Below are positions 8,595 through 19,196 of a DNA stretch of 64,000 bases, piece after piece (within the stretch, counting starts at the first letter, position 1; every line of letters begins with the position of its first letter). The DNA lies in contig JAFYRB010000087.1 in the NCBI GenBank assembly GCA_017559615.1, positions 31,557 to 95,556 on the forward strand. The letters are read 5' to 3'. Source of the DNA: Alistipes sp. (GTDB taxonomy: Bacteria > Bacteroidota > Bacteroidia > Bacteroidales > Rikenellaceae). A model generated the notes under the pieces. That model worked only from the letters and a program-made list of their open reading frames with translations. It was not told where the DNA came from and ran no database searches. The position numbers and the translations under genes are program-made.

Positions 8595-9228
8595 ATTTTA
8601 CCCTTATCATATTGATTCCGTCACGGATTGGAACGATGACGTTATCTACCCTATCATCCTGCACAACCATACGGTTAAACTCCACGATAGCCTGCGTATG
8701 GTGGTCGGTACGTGCAATAGGCTCGGCAACCTTACCATACCACAAAATGTTGTCAGCCAACATTATAGAGCCACTGCGGACATAGCCTCCATCCATCAGC
8801 ATATTATAGTAGGCAGGATACTCGCGCTTATCGCCGTCGATAAACACCATATCGTAAACCTCGCCCAACGTAGGCACTACATCCAACGCCGAGCCGATAT
8901 GCTGGCGGATGCGGTGACCATACTCCGACTTCTCGAAATATTTAGCTGCTATATCCTCCAACTCATCATCCACCTCGATAGTATCGAGATACGCACCATC
9001 CTCCAAGCCACGCGCGATACTGAGTCCCGAGTAACCTGTGAAAGTTCCAATCTCCAACACTCGCTTTGGGCGCATCATACGCACCAGCATCTCCAAGAGT
9101 TTACCCTGAAGATGGCCCGATATCATACGCGGGTTAATAACACGCAGGTATGTCTCGCGCTCGAGTTGGTGCATAAGCGCCTCCTCGGGCTTCGTATTAT
9201 CCAAGATATATTGCTCTAAGTTATTCAT
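8593..9228 (-). CDS. SAM-dependent O-methyltransferase, class I
   Basis: 211 aa. SAM-binding motif I is VLEIGTFTGYSGLSIARGL (about residue 56), the acidic strand-2 residue falls in LDTIEVDDEL, and the metal-site block is VYDMVFIDGDKREYPAYY. This is the layout of the caffeoyl-CoA O-methyltransferase / TrmR family (O-methyltransferase family 3). Bacterial members methylate small molecules or tRNA uridine derivatives; the substrate cannot be told here. It is the last gene of the dapB operon, 11 bases after the M16 peptidase. Confidence 0.88.
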   Translation of the reverse strand: MNNLEQYILDNTKPEEALMHQLERETYLRVINPRMISGHLQGKLLEMLVRMMRPKRVLEIGTFTGYSGLSIARGLEDGAYLDTIEVDDELEDIAAKYFEKSEYGHRIRQHIGSALDVVPTLGEVYDMVFIDGDKREYPAYYNMLMDGGYVRSGSIMLADNILWYGKVAEPIARTDHHTQAIVEFNRMVVQDDRVDNVIVPIRDGINMIRVK

Positions 9229-9239
9229 TTTTAGAATAT

Positions 9240-10460
9240 TTATTTTCCGTAAACAAGACGCGACAGATGTCCCAAGCTATCCTCCGCAACAGCCATAATC
9301 TGCTCGGCGGTGATACCCATAACCTTCTTATAAGCCTCCTCCAGAGTATCGATATCCTTGTAGAGAAGATAACTCTTTCCCGCACCAAGCATATAACCCT
9401 CGTTCGACTCCATAGATATTGCCATCTGCGCCACAAACTGACGCTTCGCAATAGCCAGACGGCGTGGCGAGATAACCTCCTTGGCAAGCATCGCAACCTT
9501 CTGCTCGATAAGCTCCACGCACTGCGACATATTATCGTGGTCGGACGAGAAGTAGATGCCCACAATACCACAATCGGAGTATGGCGTGTAGGTAGCTTCG
9601 ACATTATACGACAAGCCTCGCTTCTCACGTAACTCAATGTTTAAAAGTGAGTTAGCCGAAGGACCACCCAAGATATTCACCAACAGCGCCAACGGCAAAC
9701 GTCGCTCATCCGAGATACTATAACCTCGCGTGCCGATGATGCCGTGCGCCTGATGCGTATGGCGTGCAAGATGCACATCGAAAGGCTCATACGCCAACGG
9801 CTGCTGACGCACAAAACCGCGCTCGGTAGGCGCTACACAGCCGAGATATCGCTCCGCAACAGCACGTGCCGTAGCCACCGAGAAGTTACCTATCGACGAG
9901 AATACCATCTGGTCGGTGGTATAGGTGCGCTCCACAAATCGGTGCAGCGCCGCGCTATCGAAACGTGCGATAGAGGCCTTCGAGCCGAGGATATTATGTC
10001 CCAACTCCGAGCCTCGAAATATCAAATCCTCGAAGTCATCGTAGATACGCTCCGAAGGGGAGTCCTTATATGAGTTTATCTCGTCGGCAATAACCTCACG
10101 CTCCTTACGAAGCTCCTTATCGGGGAACGACGAGCGAAAGATAACATCTGCAATAAGCTCCACAGCACGCTGAAAATCACGCCTTAGGACCGTTGCGTGG
10201 AGCGTAGTATCCTCCTTTGTGGTGTAGGCATTCAGCTCGCCACCGAGGTTCTCCAAGCGGCAGTTTACCTGATAGGCCCTACGGCGCTCCGTACCCTTGA
10301 AGAGTGCGTGTTCGGCAAAGTGCGCGATGCCATACTCACCCTTCAGCTCATCACGACAACCAGCATTCACCACCAACGCACAGTGTGCCACACCGCTACG
10401 TACCTGACGGTGAATACCACGAATACCATTTGAAAGTGTATATGTTTCGAACTCTGCCAT
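9240..10460 (-). CDS. M16 family zinc metallopeptidase
   Basis: 406 aa from the ATG at 10460. An upstream in-frame ATG would add 16 residues inside uvrA, but [15 protein letters not shown] is the normal start. The inverted zinc motif HxxEH is HFAEH at residues 47-51 (the two His bind zinc and Glu50 is the base); the downstream ligand glutamate lies in ENLGGELNAYTTKEDT. A second, inactive M16 domain fills the C-terminal half. The family degrades peptides or processes exported proteins. The start codon overlaps the uvrA stop (TAATG), showing tight coupling. No signal peptide is seen, so it is probably cytosolic. Confidence 0.92.
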   Translation of the reverse strand: MAEFETYTLSNGIRGIHRQVRSGVAHCALVVNAGCRDELKGEYGIAHFAEHALFKGTERRRAYQVNCRLENLGGELNAYTTKEDTTLHATVLRRDFQRAVELIADVIFRSSFPDKELRKEREVIADEINSYKDSPSERIYDDFEDLIFRGSELGHNILGSKASIARFDSAALHRFVERTYTTDQMVFSSIGNFSVATARAVAERYLGCVAPTERGFVRQQPLAYEPFDVHLARHTHQAHGIIGTRGYSISDERRLPLALLVNILGGPSANSLLNIELREKRGLSYNVEATYTPYSDCGIVGIYFSSDHDNMSQCVELIEQKVAMLAKEVISPRRLAIAKRQFVAQMAISMESNEGYMLGAGKSYLLYKDIDTLEEAYKKVMGITAEQIMAVAEDSLGHLSRLVYGK

Positions 10461-13237
10461 TACTCCATATGTTGTTTTAGGAACTGTCCCGTATAGCTCT
10501 CCTTGCACTCTACGACCATCTCTGGTGTGCCTGCGACAACCACACGACCTCCCTCCTTACCCGCCTCTGGGCCAAGGTCAACAACCCAATCGGCGCTCTT
10601 TATCACATCCATATTATGCTCCACAACCACCACCGTATGACCACGTTCGATAAGGGCATCGAACGCTCCCAAGAGTCGGCGGATATCGTGGAAGTGAAGG
10701 CCCGTTGTAGGCTCATCGAAGATAAACATTATACGCTCCTCACTGCGCTCCTTCGTGAGGAACGAGGCGAGCTTAACACGCTGCGACTCACCACCTGAGA
10801 GTGTCGATGATGACTGTCCGAGTTTGACATATCCGAGGCCCACCTGCTGCAACGTGCGGATGCGCTCCACGATACGCTTACACGTCGTATTCGACGAGTC
10901 AGCCGAGAAGAACTCCACAGCCTCGTCAACCGACATATTCAGGATATCGTAGATATTCTTATCGCGATACTTAACATCCAGAATCTCAGACTTAAAGCGC
11001 ATACCACCACACGCCTCACACTGCAACTCCACATCGGCCATAAACTGCATACTCACCTTGATAACACCCTCGCCCTCACACTCCTCACAGCGGCCTCCAG
11101 GCACGTTGAACGAGAACGACGCAGCGCCGATGCCATTATGCTTCGAGTAAGGCTGGTCGGCAAAGAGCTTACGAATCTCATCATAGGCCTTGATGTAGGT
11201 TACGGGGTTGGAGCGCGTAGACTTGCCAATTGGCGACTGCGACACCATCTCCACGCCCTGCAACAGATGCGTGTCGACATCTATGCCATCGTGGTCGCCT
11301 GGCGTGAGCGTAGTCTCCGAGAGTTTACGCTTTAGTGCTGGGAACAGCACATCATCGGCAAGCGACGACTTTCCCGAACCTGACACACCTGTGATACACG
11401 TGAGGACTCCGATAGGAATCTCCACGTCGATATTTTTGAGGTTGTTATGTCTTGCGCCACGCACACGCACCACACCCGATGAGGCACGTCTGCGCTTTGG
11501 AATATCAATCGTGCGGCGTCCCGTAAGGTAGTCTGCCGTAAGCGACTTCTCGGCATCTACGATACCCTCGGCAGGGCCATTATAGACCACCTCGCCACCG
11601 CCAATACCCGCCTCTGGGCCCATATCCACTATCCAGTCGGCAGCACGCATAACCTCCTCCTCGTGCTCCACAACGATAACCGTATTATCCAAATCTCGAA
11701 GCTGCTTCAAGACTCCGATAAGGCGATTCGTATCCCTCGGATGCAGACCAATACTTGGCTCATCGAGGATATACATCGAGCCTACGAGGTTGCTACCCAG
11801 CGACGTAGAGAGGTTTATACGCTGCGACTCACCACCCGACAACGTAACTGACAAACGGTCGAGGGTTAGGTAGTGAAGTCCCACCTCCATAAGGTAGTTT
11901 AGGCGGTTGCGAATCTCCACCAACACACGCTCTGCAGTTTTTGAGTCGTGTTCATCGAGCCTCAAATTGCTGAAGAACTCCACCAACTCGCCAATGGTCA
12001 TAGCCACAATCTCGGCGATATTCTTACCTCCAACCTTGACATAAAGCACCTCCTTACGTAGACGTGCGCCGTGACACTCTGGGCAGAGCGTCTTACCCAT
12101 ATATCTCGCCTTCAGAACTCTATATTGAACCTTATGTCGCTGCATATCGACATAGGCGAAGAAGTCGTCAATGCCATAGAAATGCTCGTTACCACGCCAC
12201 AGCATCTCCCTATGCTCATCGCTAAGAGCGTGGTAAGGGGTATGTATCGGGAAGCCACACTTCGACGATGCCAGAATCAACTCGCTCTTCCAGCGTCCCA
12301 TCGTAGCACCATTCCAGCACGCCACAGCACCGTCATATATACTCTTCGACTTATCTGGAATTACCAGATTCTCGTCAATGCCCGTAACCTTGCCATAGCC
12401 CTCACAGACGGGGCAAGCACCAAGTGGGTTATTAAACGAGAAGAGGTGTTCGGTAGGTCGCTCATAGGTCACGCCATCCTCATCGTAGCGCGACGAGAAG
12501 CTCTCAACCCTATCGGTAATGATATGCACCACACCCGCGCCATAGCCCATAGCACGTGCTACGGAATCGGTCAAGCGCGAAATAGTGTCGCTATCGTGGC
12601 GCAACACCACGCGGTCGACAACAATCATAACATCCTCAAGTGCCATATCATCCGACACACGAGGCAGGAACTCCTCGACAAGCATCATCTCATCGCGGTA
12701 GCGCACGCGGTTGACACCATCCTCAATCAGCGTGAGCATACGCTCGACAATACCCTCGGAGTGCTTCAGCAGCAGTGGCGCTGCGACAACAACGCGACTC
12801 TCCTCTGCCATCTCGGCGACGTGATTTACCACATCCTCAACCTCATAGCAGCGAATCTCCATACCCGTCTTTGGCGAGTAGGTCTTGCCGATACGGGCAA
12901 AGAGGAGCTTCAGGTAGTCGTAAATCTCCGTCGTAGTACCCACCGTCGAGCGAGGGTTTTTCGAGATTACCTTCTGCTCGATAGCAATAGCTGGCGCAAC
13001 GCCCTCTATAAGGTCGACATCCGGCTTCTCGACACGTCCCAAGAACTGACGCGCATAGGCCGAGAGGCTCTCGACATAGCGACGCTGTCCCTCGGCAAAA
13101 ATTGTATCGAATGCGAGTGTTGACTTTCCCGAACCTGAAAGGCCCGTAACCACAACGAATTGAGAGTGCGGAATCTCAACATCCACACTCTTGAGGTTAT
13201 GCACCCTCGCACCCTTTATCTTTATCTTGTTATCCAA
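10460..13237 (-). CDS. uvrA: Excinuclease ABC subunit A
   Basis: 925 aa, the usual size. UvrA is the DNA-damage sensor of nucleotide excision repair; it binds as a dimer and loads UvrB. It is a double ABC ATPase: Walker A at 32-40 (GLSGSGKST) and again in the second half (GVSGSGKSS), with signatures LSGGESQRI and LSGGESQRV and the DEPSIGLHP / DEPTTGLH Walker B regions. Zinc-finger cysteine pairs are visible ([24 protein letters not shown]...CEACGG), as is the insertion-domain motif PRSTVGT. It lies 13 bases after yigZ. Confidence 0.98.
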   Translation of the reverse strand: MDNKIKIKGARVHNLKSVDVEIPHSQFVVVTGLSGSGKSTLAFDTIFAEGQRRYVESLSAYARQFLGRVEKPDVDLIEGVAPAIAIEQKVISKNPRSTVGTTTEIYDYLKLLFARIGKTYSPKTGMEIRCYEVEDVVNHVAEMAEESRVVVAAPLLLKHSEGIVERMLTLIEDGVNRVRYRDEMMLVEEFLPRVSDDMALEDVMIVVDRVVLRHDSDTISRLTDSVARAMGYGAGVVHIITDRVESFSSRYDEDGVTYERPTEHLFSFNNPLGACPVCEGYGKVTGIDENLVIPDKSKSIYDGAVACWNGATMGRWKSELILASSKCGFPIHTPYHALSDEHREMLWRGNEHFYGIDDFFAYVDMQRHKVQYRVLKARYMGKTLCPECHGARLRKEVLYVKVGGKNIAEIVAMTIGELVEFFSNLRLDEHDSKTAERVLVEIRNRLNYLMEVGLHYLTLDRLSVTLSGGESQRINLSTSLGSNLVGSMYILDEPSIGLHPRDTNRLIGVLKQLRDLDNTVIVVEHEEEVMRAADWIVDMGPEAGIGGGEVVYNGPAEGIVDAEKSLTADYLTGRRTIDIPKRRRASSGVVRVRGARHNNLKNIDVEIPIGVLTCITGVSGSGKSSLADDVLFPALKRKLSETTLTPGDHDGIDVDTHLLQGVEMVSQSPIGKSTRSNPVTYIKAYDEIRKLFADQPYSKHNGIGAASFSFNVPGGRCEECEGEGVIKVSMQFMADVELQCEACGGMRFKSEILDVKYRDKNIYDILNMSVDEAVEFFSADSSNTTCKRIVERIRTLQQVGLGYVKLGQSSSTLSGGESQRVKLASFLTKERSEERIMFIFDEPTTGLHFHDIRRLLGAFDALIERGHTVVVVEHNMDVIKSADWVVDLGPEAGKEGGRVVVAGTPEMVVECKESYTGQFLKQHME

Positions 13238-13250
13238 AACTTCAAATCAT

Positions 13251-13856
13251 TTACTCCAGCACCTCAACCGTAGCACCTTCAACCTTCTCCAGACGACCTA
13301 TCAACTGCTCCGAGTCACCCTGACGAATCGAGAGTGTCATAGTGCAGAGGTTATCAAACTCCTGACCAAGCACCCGCGGTTGCATATCCTTCACAATGCG
13401 CATCACGTCGTTCATAACGACATAGGAGAAGGCCACCGAGATACGTACATCCACCGTACGCTCCACAATCTCACACTCGGCCAAAACCTGTGCCGTAGAC
13501 TCCTTATACGCCGCTATAAGGCCAGGAACACCGAGTTTCGTACCGCCAAAGTAACGCACCACAACGACCAAGCAGTTGGTAACCTCCTGCGAGAGCAACT
13601 GTCCAAGGATAGGCTTTCCCGCAGTAGAGGATGGCTCGCCATCGTCATTAGCACGAAAATGCTCTCCCTGAGGACCTAAACGCCAAGCATAGCAGTGGTG
13701 CGTAGCATCGAACCACCTCTTGCGCAGAGCATCGAGGTGTGTCTTGATCTCCTCCTCGCTCTCCACAGGGTAGGCATAGACCAAGAACTTACTACTTAGC
13801 TGTCGGTAGGTAGTCTCGGCAGGTTGCGCAATAGTCTTATAGCTATCCGTAGCCAC
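13251..13856 (-). CDS. YigZ/IMPACT family protein
   Basis: 201 aa. The signature motifs of the UPF0029/IMPACT fold are present: DDGEPSSTAGKPIL (about 73-86) and VVRYFGGTKLGVPGLI (about 98-113), followed by the small C-terminal DUF1949-like domain. Bacterial YigZ proteins may act on translation elongation or as peptidase-associated factors, but no biochemical role is settled. It sits between lepB (20 bases) and uvrA (13 bases) in the operon. Confidence 0.9.
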   Translation of the reverse strand: MATDSYKTIAQPAETTYRQLSSKFLVYAYPVESEEEIKTHLDALRKRWFDATHHCYAWRLGPQGEHFRANDDGEPSSTAGKPILGQLLSQEVTNCLVVVVRYFGGTKLGVPGLIAAYKESTAQVLAECEIVERTVDVRISVAFSYVVMNDVMRIVKDMQPRVLGQEFDNLCTMTLSIRQGDSEQLIGRLEKVEGATVEVLE

Positions 13857-13876
13857 GATAAAATCTCTTTTTGAGG

Positions 13877-15370
13877 TTACTTAATGGAACTAAAGATACG
13901 GTTCCAGCGCACACCACCCTTCGCAGGATCGACCGAGAACCAGATATACGAAGCCTTACCAACGATATGATCCTCCGGCACAAAGCCCCAGAAGCGAGAG
14001 TCGAGCGAGCCGTGACGGTTATCACCCATCATAAAGTAGTAGTCCTGCTCGAAGGTGTAGGTCGTAGCAAGCTCGCCATCGATATATACCTCCTCTCCAC
14101 GGCGCTCCACGGCGTGTCCCTCGTAGACCGCGATACAACGCTCATACATCGCCATATTCTCATCGTTAAGTTCTATCGTAGCACCCGCCTGTGGCACCCA
14201 GATAGGGCCCATATCGTCAATCGTCCAGCGCTGACCACGCTTAGGCGTAGTATGTGGGATAAGCGCACTTCCCGACACCGCACCGCCAATCTTCTTAAGG
14301 CTATAACGTGTCGAATCGGCATACTGTGCCAACTCATCATCTGTAACAGGAAGCTCCATATACTCTCCCGTCGAAGCATCTATACCCACCTTCAAAGGCT
14401 TGGCTGTAAGCTCGTTGTAGTAGATATACTGACGCTTTGGCACGAAGCTCTCCTTCTGTCCGTTATGGTACACCGCGCCATCAATAATCTGCAACGTATC
14501 GCCAGGGATACCCACGCAGCGCTTGATGTAGTTCTCCTTCTTATCCAAAGGTCGTACGGCAAGTGTAAAGTTATCGGCGATGTTTCTGCGACGCTCCTCG
14601 ACACTCTTACCCAATCGCTCGTCGCGCAACAACTCATAGTAGCTCATTGCTGCCATCTCCAACACCACAGTATCGCCCTCTGGGAAGTTGAAGACCACAA
14701 CATCATCGCGCTCCACCTTGCCACACGCCGCCAAGCGACGATACTTCCTCTCCCACGCCGTAGAGAACGACGCCTTCTCGGGATTCATAGGCATTGTGTT
14801 ATGCACGAAGGGGAACGAGAGCGGAGTCATAGGCACACGTGGGCCATACGACACCTTATTCACGAGGATGTAGTCACCCGCCAAGAGCGTACTCTCCATC
14901 GAACCCGTAGGGATGACAAACATCTGAAACCAATACAACTGGATAAGCGTTGCCACAACCGTAGCAAAGAGTATGGCGTGTACCCAGCCGTAAATCCAAA
15001 GATATATCTTCGACTGATTCTTCAACTCCGACCATAGTGCCACGGCCATAACTACACCAAAGGTGAGAAGGAATGGCTTCTCCCAGCGGAAGAGGAGCAT
15101 ATGTATGATAACACCCACAACAAGTGCGAATACCGCAGCGCACCACACCGCCCAGAGTATCTGATACCAGCGATGCTTCTCATACATCTTGGCGTGAAAC
15201 CTCTTGATATTACCTCCGATGTAGTAGTCGTAGACGATAGGCAGCGCCACAAAGAGCGACCACCACGCACCATACCACAAGGCAAAGAGCGTAACGATAA
15301 CAGCCACAATAGCGGCCATAACCCACGGACTTGCAAAAAACTGCTTTAGCGCAGCAATAATCTTACTCAT
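13877..15370 (-). CDS. lepB: Signal peptidase I (long Bacteroidetes form)
   Basis: 497 aa, against about 180-320 in many bacteria. It cleaves signal peptides from exported proteins at the inner membrane. Four or five hydrophobic segments precede the catalytic region. The nucleophile Ser is in VIPTGSMESTLLAGD (box B), the general-base Lys in NYIKRCVGIPGD (box D), and box E is GDNRHGSLDSRFWG. About 150 residues separate boxes B and D, more than usual. It is the second gene of the operon, 9 bases after dapB. Confidence 0.96.
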   Translation of the reverse strand: MSKIIAALKQFFASPWVMAAIVAVIVTLFALWYGAWWSLFVALPIVYDYYIGGNIKRFHAKMYEKHRWYQILWAVWCAAVFALVVGVIIHMLLFRWEKPFLLTFGVVMAVALWSELKNQSKIYLWIYGWVHAILFATVVATLIQLYWFQMFVIPTGSMESTLLAGDYILVNKVSYGPRVPMTPLSFPFVHNTMPMNPEKASFSTAWERKYRRLAACGKVERDDVVVFNFPEGDTVVLEMAAMSYYELLRDERLGKSVEERRRNIADNFTLAVRPLDKKENYIKRCVGIPGDTLQIIDGAVYHNGQKESFVPKRQYIYYNELTAKPLKVGIDASTGEYMELPVTDDELAQYADSTRYSLKKIGGAVSGSALIPHTTPKRGQRWTIDDMGPIWVPQAGATIELNDENMAMYERCIAVYEGHAVERRGEEVYIDGELATTYTFEQDYYFMMGDNRHGSLDSRFWGFVPEDHIVGKASYIWFSVDPAKGGVRWNRIFSSIK

Positions 15371-15379
15371 AGAACTCTA

Positions 15380-16096
15380 CTACAACAAGTTATCCATACT
15401 ATAAACTCCGCCCTCTGCGACCTTCGAGAGATACTCACCTGCAAGCACCGCACCCATAGCCAATGCTCGGCGGTTAGTAATTGAGTGCTTCAACTCAATA
15501 AAATCATCCTGCGATGTGTAGGTAACGGTGTGGATACCTGGCACCATACCCTCGCGGAACGACTCAATCTCCAACTCCTCGGCCGAGGATGGTGTGTTAT
15601 TCACCCACGACGACTTACGGTCGAGATTCTCGATAACGCCCTCGGCAAGTGTGATAGCCGTACCACTTGGCGCATCCTTCTTCCACATATGGTGAGTCTC
15701 CTCGATACGCACGTCATACTGCGAATATGGATTCATCAACTCGGCAAGACGGCGATTGAGGCGGAACATCATATTCACACCAATCGAGAAGTTCGAGGCG
15801 TAGAAGAGCGCACCACCCTTCGCTGCGGTAAGCTCCTTCATCTCGCCAAAGCGTGCGAGCCAGCCCGTAGTGCCACACACAACCTTACCTCCAGCGTTAA
15901 GCACCTTCGCAACATTATCCGCACCTGTCTCAGGCGTTGTGAACTCGAACGCCACATCCACCTTTGCGATATTCTCGGCTGTTAACTCCGCAGCATTCGC
16001 CTCATCAATCACCAACTCCACGTTGTGGCCACGCTCCACCAATATACGCTCAATCTCGCGTCCCATCTTTCCGTAGCCTATAATAGCACATTTCAT
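15380..16096 (-). CDS. dapB: 4-hydroxy-tetrahydrodipicolinate reductase
   Basis: 238 aa. It reduces the cyclic product of DapA with NAD(P)H on the way to diaminopimelate and lysine. The Rossmann motif is IIGYGKMGREIE at the N-terminus, followed by the conserved TTGW, the FYASNFSIGVNMMF block and the active-site segment EETHHMWKKDAPSGTA, with its catalytic His and Lys. It is the first gene of a six-gene operon (dapB-lepB-yigZ-uvrA-M16-OMT) whose spacings are all 20 bases or less. Confidence 0.97.
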   Translation of the reverse strand: MKCAIIGYGKMGREIERILVERGHNVELVIDEANAAELTAENIAKVDVAFEFTTPETGADNVAKVLNAGGKVVCGTTGWLARFGEMKELTAAKGGALFYASNFSIGVNMMFRLNRRLAELMNPYSQYDVRIEETHHMWKKDAPSGTAITLAEGVIENLDRKSSWVNNTPSSAEELEIESFREGMVPGIHTVTYTSQDDFIELKHSITNRRALAMGAVLAGEYLSKVAEGGVYSMDNLL

Positions 16097-16126
16097 ACTT
16101 CTATTTCATTTAAATAAATAACGCGG

Positions 16127-16134
16127 TAAAGATA
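16127..16134 (-). promoter_or_regulatory. Candidate -7 element of the dapB operon
   Basis: Minus-strand TATCTTTA, one base from the TAnnTTTG consensus, 31 bases ahead of the dapB start. Confidence 0.4.
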
Positions 16135-16176
16135 ATAAAATTTTCGCAATCGTAGTATCGTTCCACCATTTTTCGC

Positions 16177-16184
16177 TACCTTTG
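16177..16184 (+). promoter_or_regulatory. Candidate -7 element for the amidase-like gene
   Basis: TACCTTTG, a perfect TAnnTTTG match, 26 bases before the start codon. No -33 TTTG is present at the usual distance. Confidence 0.55.
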
Positions 16185-16209
16185 AAGCCTCAATTTAGAC
16201 CAAATTATT

Positions 16210-19194
16210 ATGCAACTATTCATTCGATATATCATCACGCTCGTGGGCGTAATCTCCATTGCGCTACCCTCGGCCTCGGCACAGGGCAAACTACCACGCA
16301 GCGTTAGCGACTCTATCTGCGTGGCACTTAGAGAGATAACCCTAAAGGAGGTGGCGGGTAGCTACGTCAAGGTAGAGAGCGTGCGTCTGCGCGAAAAGGG
16401 CAAATCTCACGTCGTAGAGGTACACACCTCGGTCGAGTTAGCCTACTACCCTATGCGCCCCGACAACCTCAAAAAATTCTACGATGCGGTGCGCGAGCAA
16501 CTCCCCAAGGAGTATCGCAACCACACGATTCTCATCTACGCCAAGGGCGAGCTTATCGACAACCTCGTTCCGCAATACTACCGCAAGGGCAAGGATGAGC
16601 GTAGCTTCACAAATAGCTCCCCAGAGCCTCTTATCACACGCCGCAGCAACATCTCGGAGCCATCGCAGGGACTTCTAAATCGCCATATCGCGCTATGGCA
16701 GAGCCACGGCAGATACTTCAACCAGAGTAGCAATATGTGGGTGTGGCAACGCTCACGTCTATGGGAAACGGTCGAGGATCTCTATACGCAGAGTTACGTT
16801 CTTCCCTACCTCGTTCCGATGTTGGAGCGTGCGGGAGCTACGGTGCTTCTACCACGTGAGCGAAGTGTGCAGAGTATCGAACTTATAGCCGACAACGACA
16901 AGGGCATCGACAACACCCATTACCGTGAGGAGAATGGCACCGAGAAGTGGCGCGAGGGCGGTGTTGGATTTGCTCATATTCAGGAGAGTTACGCCACGGG
17001 CGAGAACCCCTTTGATGATGGTACATCGCGTATTGCTACCGCAGTACCCGCCACACAATCAGCAAGTTGGGCGCATTGGGGTGGTAAAATCGAGAAGGCG
17101 GGAATATATAGCGTTTACGTTGCCTACACCTCTACGAAAAACTCCGTAACGGATGCTCAATACATCGTTCACTCGTCGGGTGGCGACAGGGAGTTTCACG
17201 TCAACCAGAAGATGGGTGGCTCGATGTGGGTATGCCTTGGAGATTTCTACTTCGAGGAGGGTAACCACACACGTCTTGTGAGCCTTAGCAATAGCTCTAC
17301 GCAGCGCGGCGTGGTCTCGGCAGATGCGGTAAAGATTGGTGGCGGAATGGGTAACATACGCCGTAGCGTCGAGGCAGAATTCCGCACCGAGGGCGAGGAG
17401 TATGAGGAGTCGGTAAGTGGCTATCCTCGCTTCACCGAGGGTGCGCGATATTGGTTGCAGTGGTCGGGATTCTCAACCGATGTATATGCCGCGAAGCAGA
17501 ATAAGGATGACTACAAGGAGGATTATATGTCGCGCTCGCATTGGATAAATGCACTGATGGGTGGCAGCGAGAGGCTTAAGCGCAAGGAGGGTAAAAATAT
17601 CCCTGTAGACCTCGCTTTGGCATTCCACTCCGATGCTGGCGTACGCCTCAACGATGACGTTATCGGCACGCTGGGAATCTACTGTACGAAGGAGGGCAAG
17701 GGTAAGTTCTCGAACAACGCCTCACGCCTCCGTTCCCGTGACCTTACCGACTTGGTAATGAGCCAGATAGTAGATGATATTCGCGCCAAGTATGAGCCTA
17801 ATTGGGTGCGTCGTGGTATGTGGGATAGAGCCTACTACGAGGCACGTATGGGTGCTTGTCCAACGATGCTCCTCGAACTCCTCTCTCACCAGAACTTTGC
17901 CGATATGCGCTATGGCCTTGACCCTTCGTTCCGCTTCGACGTAAGCCGCGCGATATACAAGGGCATACTGCGCTATCTATCAAGCCAATACGACACTCCA
18001 TACATCGTGCAGCCACTCCCCATAAATAGCTTTGCAATAGAGCTTGACGGCAACAAAGCGGAGCTTAGTTGGAGCGCTACGATTGACACGTTGGAGCCTT
18101 CGGCAGCCCCCGACTACTATATCTTATACACGCGCGTTGGCGATGCGGGCTTCGACTGCGGAGTGCGTATCGATGCAACCTCGACAACCCTAACCCTCGA
18201 GACAGGCAAGCGCTATGGCTTCCGCATTACGGCAGTGAACGAGGGTGGCGAGAGCTTCGACTCGGAGACTCTCTCGGCCTACGTTGCCAAGAATAGCAAG
18301 GGTACGGTGATGATTATCAATGGCTTCGACCGTGTCTCTGCGCCTATGAGCCAGCAGGGCGATTCGATAGCGGGTTTCTTCAACCACTACGACAGTGGCG
18401 TGGCGTACATTCAGGATATCTCGTTTATTGGCGAGCAGGTGATTTTCGACCGCGCGCTCTCGAAATCGGAGAACGACAACCACGCCCTCGGCACCTCGTA
18501 TAACGACTACGAGACACGTGTCTTAGCGGGTAATACGTTCGACTACCCAGCGCTACACGGTAAGGATATCGCCGAGGCGGGATACTCCTACACCTCGGCA
18601 TCGCAAAAGGCTGTGACAGAGCATCGTATATCCCTCGAGCGCTACCCTATCGTAGACCTTATCTTGGGCAAGCAGCGTGCTACGAAGATAGGTCGCGGCA
18701 CGTCGGGATACCACTTCGAGGTGCTTCCCGCAGAGCTACAACATACGCTTCGTGACTACACCCTAAATGGCGGTGCGCTGATGCTTAGCGGCAGCTACAC
18801 ACTCCAAGAGTTGTGGTACTCGCCGATTGCCACACAGGAGGACCGCGACTTTGCCGAGAAGGTCCTCAAGGTGCGCTTTGGCGGTGGTATGGCATCACGA
18901 AATGGCGAGGTGCGCAGCGCCCCTTCGCGCCTATCGCGCAAGAAGTTAGCCTTCGCATTCAACACCGAGCCTTCGGAGGAGATATACCCCGTAGAGTCGC
19001 CCGAGGTGGTGCAGCCAGCCGACAAAAAGGCCTTCACCATACTCCGCTACACCCACTCGCAGGAGTCGGCAGCGGTGGCATACGAGGGTGCGTATCGCAG
19101 CATCGTCGTAGGCTTCCCGATTGAGACAATCAAGGACGAGAAGCAACGAGCAAAATTTATGGAATCAGCACTTAATTTCCTTAATAATAAATAG
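16210..19194 (+). CDS. Secreted Amidase_3-like protein with golvesin/xanthan-lyase-type insert and FnIII domain
   Basis: 994 aa. Signal peptide at 1-25 (VISIALPSASAQG). A conserved Bacteroidetes N-terminal region precedes an Amidase_3-like fold that appears to be split. Its first half has WQSHGRYF (His166) and LWETVEDL (Glu186/189); its second half has LAFHSDAG (His473) and TMLLELLSHQN (Glu555), the positions expected for a zinc N-acetylmuramoyl-L-alanine amidase. Between them (about 245-380) sits a beta-rich domain with QSASWAHW, KAGIYSVYVAY and ADAVKIGGG, typical of golvesin/xanthan-lyase-like modules. An FnIII-like domain follows (about 610-695), then an uncharacterised C-terminal region. 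Homologues are often mislabelled xanthan lyase. The likely place is the periplasm, acting on peptidoglycan; this is inferred. Confidence 0.75.
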   Translation: MQLFIRYIITLVGVISIALPSASAQGKLPRSVSDSICVALREITLKEVAGSYVKVESVRLREKGKSHVVEVHTSVELAYYPMRPDNLKKFYDAVREQLPKEYRNHTILIYAKGELIDNLVPQYYRKGKDERSFTNSSPEPLITRRSNISEPSQGLLNRHIALWQSHGRYFNQSSNMWVWQRSRLWETVEDLYTQSYVLPYLVPMLERAGATVLLPRERSVQSIELIADNDKGIDNTHYREENGTEKWREGGVGFAHIQESYATGENPFDDGTSRIATAVPATQSASWAHWGGKIEKAGIYSVYVAYTSTKNSVTDAQYIVHSSGGDREFHVNQKMGGSMWVCLGDFYFEEGNHTRLVSLSNSSTQRGVVSADAVKIGGGMGNIRRSVEAEFRTEGEEYEESVSGYPRFTEGARYWLQWSGFSTDVYAAKQNKDDYKEDYMSRSHWINALMGGSERLKRKEGKNIPVDLALAFHSDAGVRLNDDVIGTLGIYCTKEGKGKFSNNASRLRSRDLTDLVMSQIVDDIRAKYEPNWVRRGMWDRAYYEARMGACPTMLLELLSHQNFADMRYGLDPSFRFDVSRAIYKGILRYLSSQYDTPYIVQPLPINSFAIELDGNKAELSWSATIDTLEPSAAPDYYILYTRVGDAGFDCGVRIDATSTTLTLETGKRYGFRITAVNEGGESFDSETLSAYVAKNSKGTVMIINGFDRVSAPMSQQGDSIAGFFNHYDSGVAYIQDISFIGEQVIFDRALSKSENDNHALGTSYNDYETRVLAGNTFDYPALHGKDIAEAGYSYTSASQKAVTEHRISLERYPIVDLILGKQRATKIGRGTSGYHFEVLPAELQHTLRDYTLNGGALMLSGSYTLQELWYSPIATQEDRDFAEKVLKVRFGGGMASRNGEVRSAPSRLSRKKLAFAFNTEPSEEIYPVESPEVVQPADKKAFTILRYTHSQESAAVAYEGAYRSIVVGFPIETIKDEKQRAKFMESALNFLNNK

Positions 19195-19196
19195 TT

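Noticed and set aside
13871..15037. A 388-codon open frame on the plus strand opposite lepB
   Set aside because: Shadow of lepB; its composition is that of a reverse-complement frame and it begins inside the yigZ-lepB junction.
16090..16098. ATTTCATAC (the LytTR repeat unit) at the dapB start
   Set aside because: A single copy without a partner 21 bases away; it is formed by the dapB start codon, and one chance copy in 64 kb is expected.
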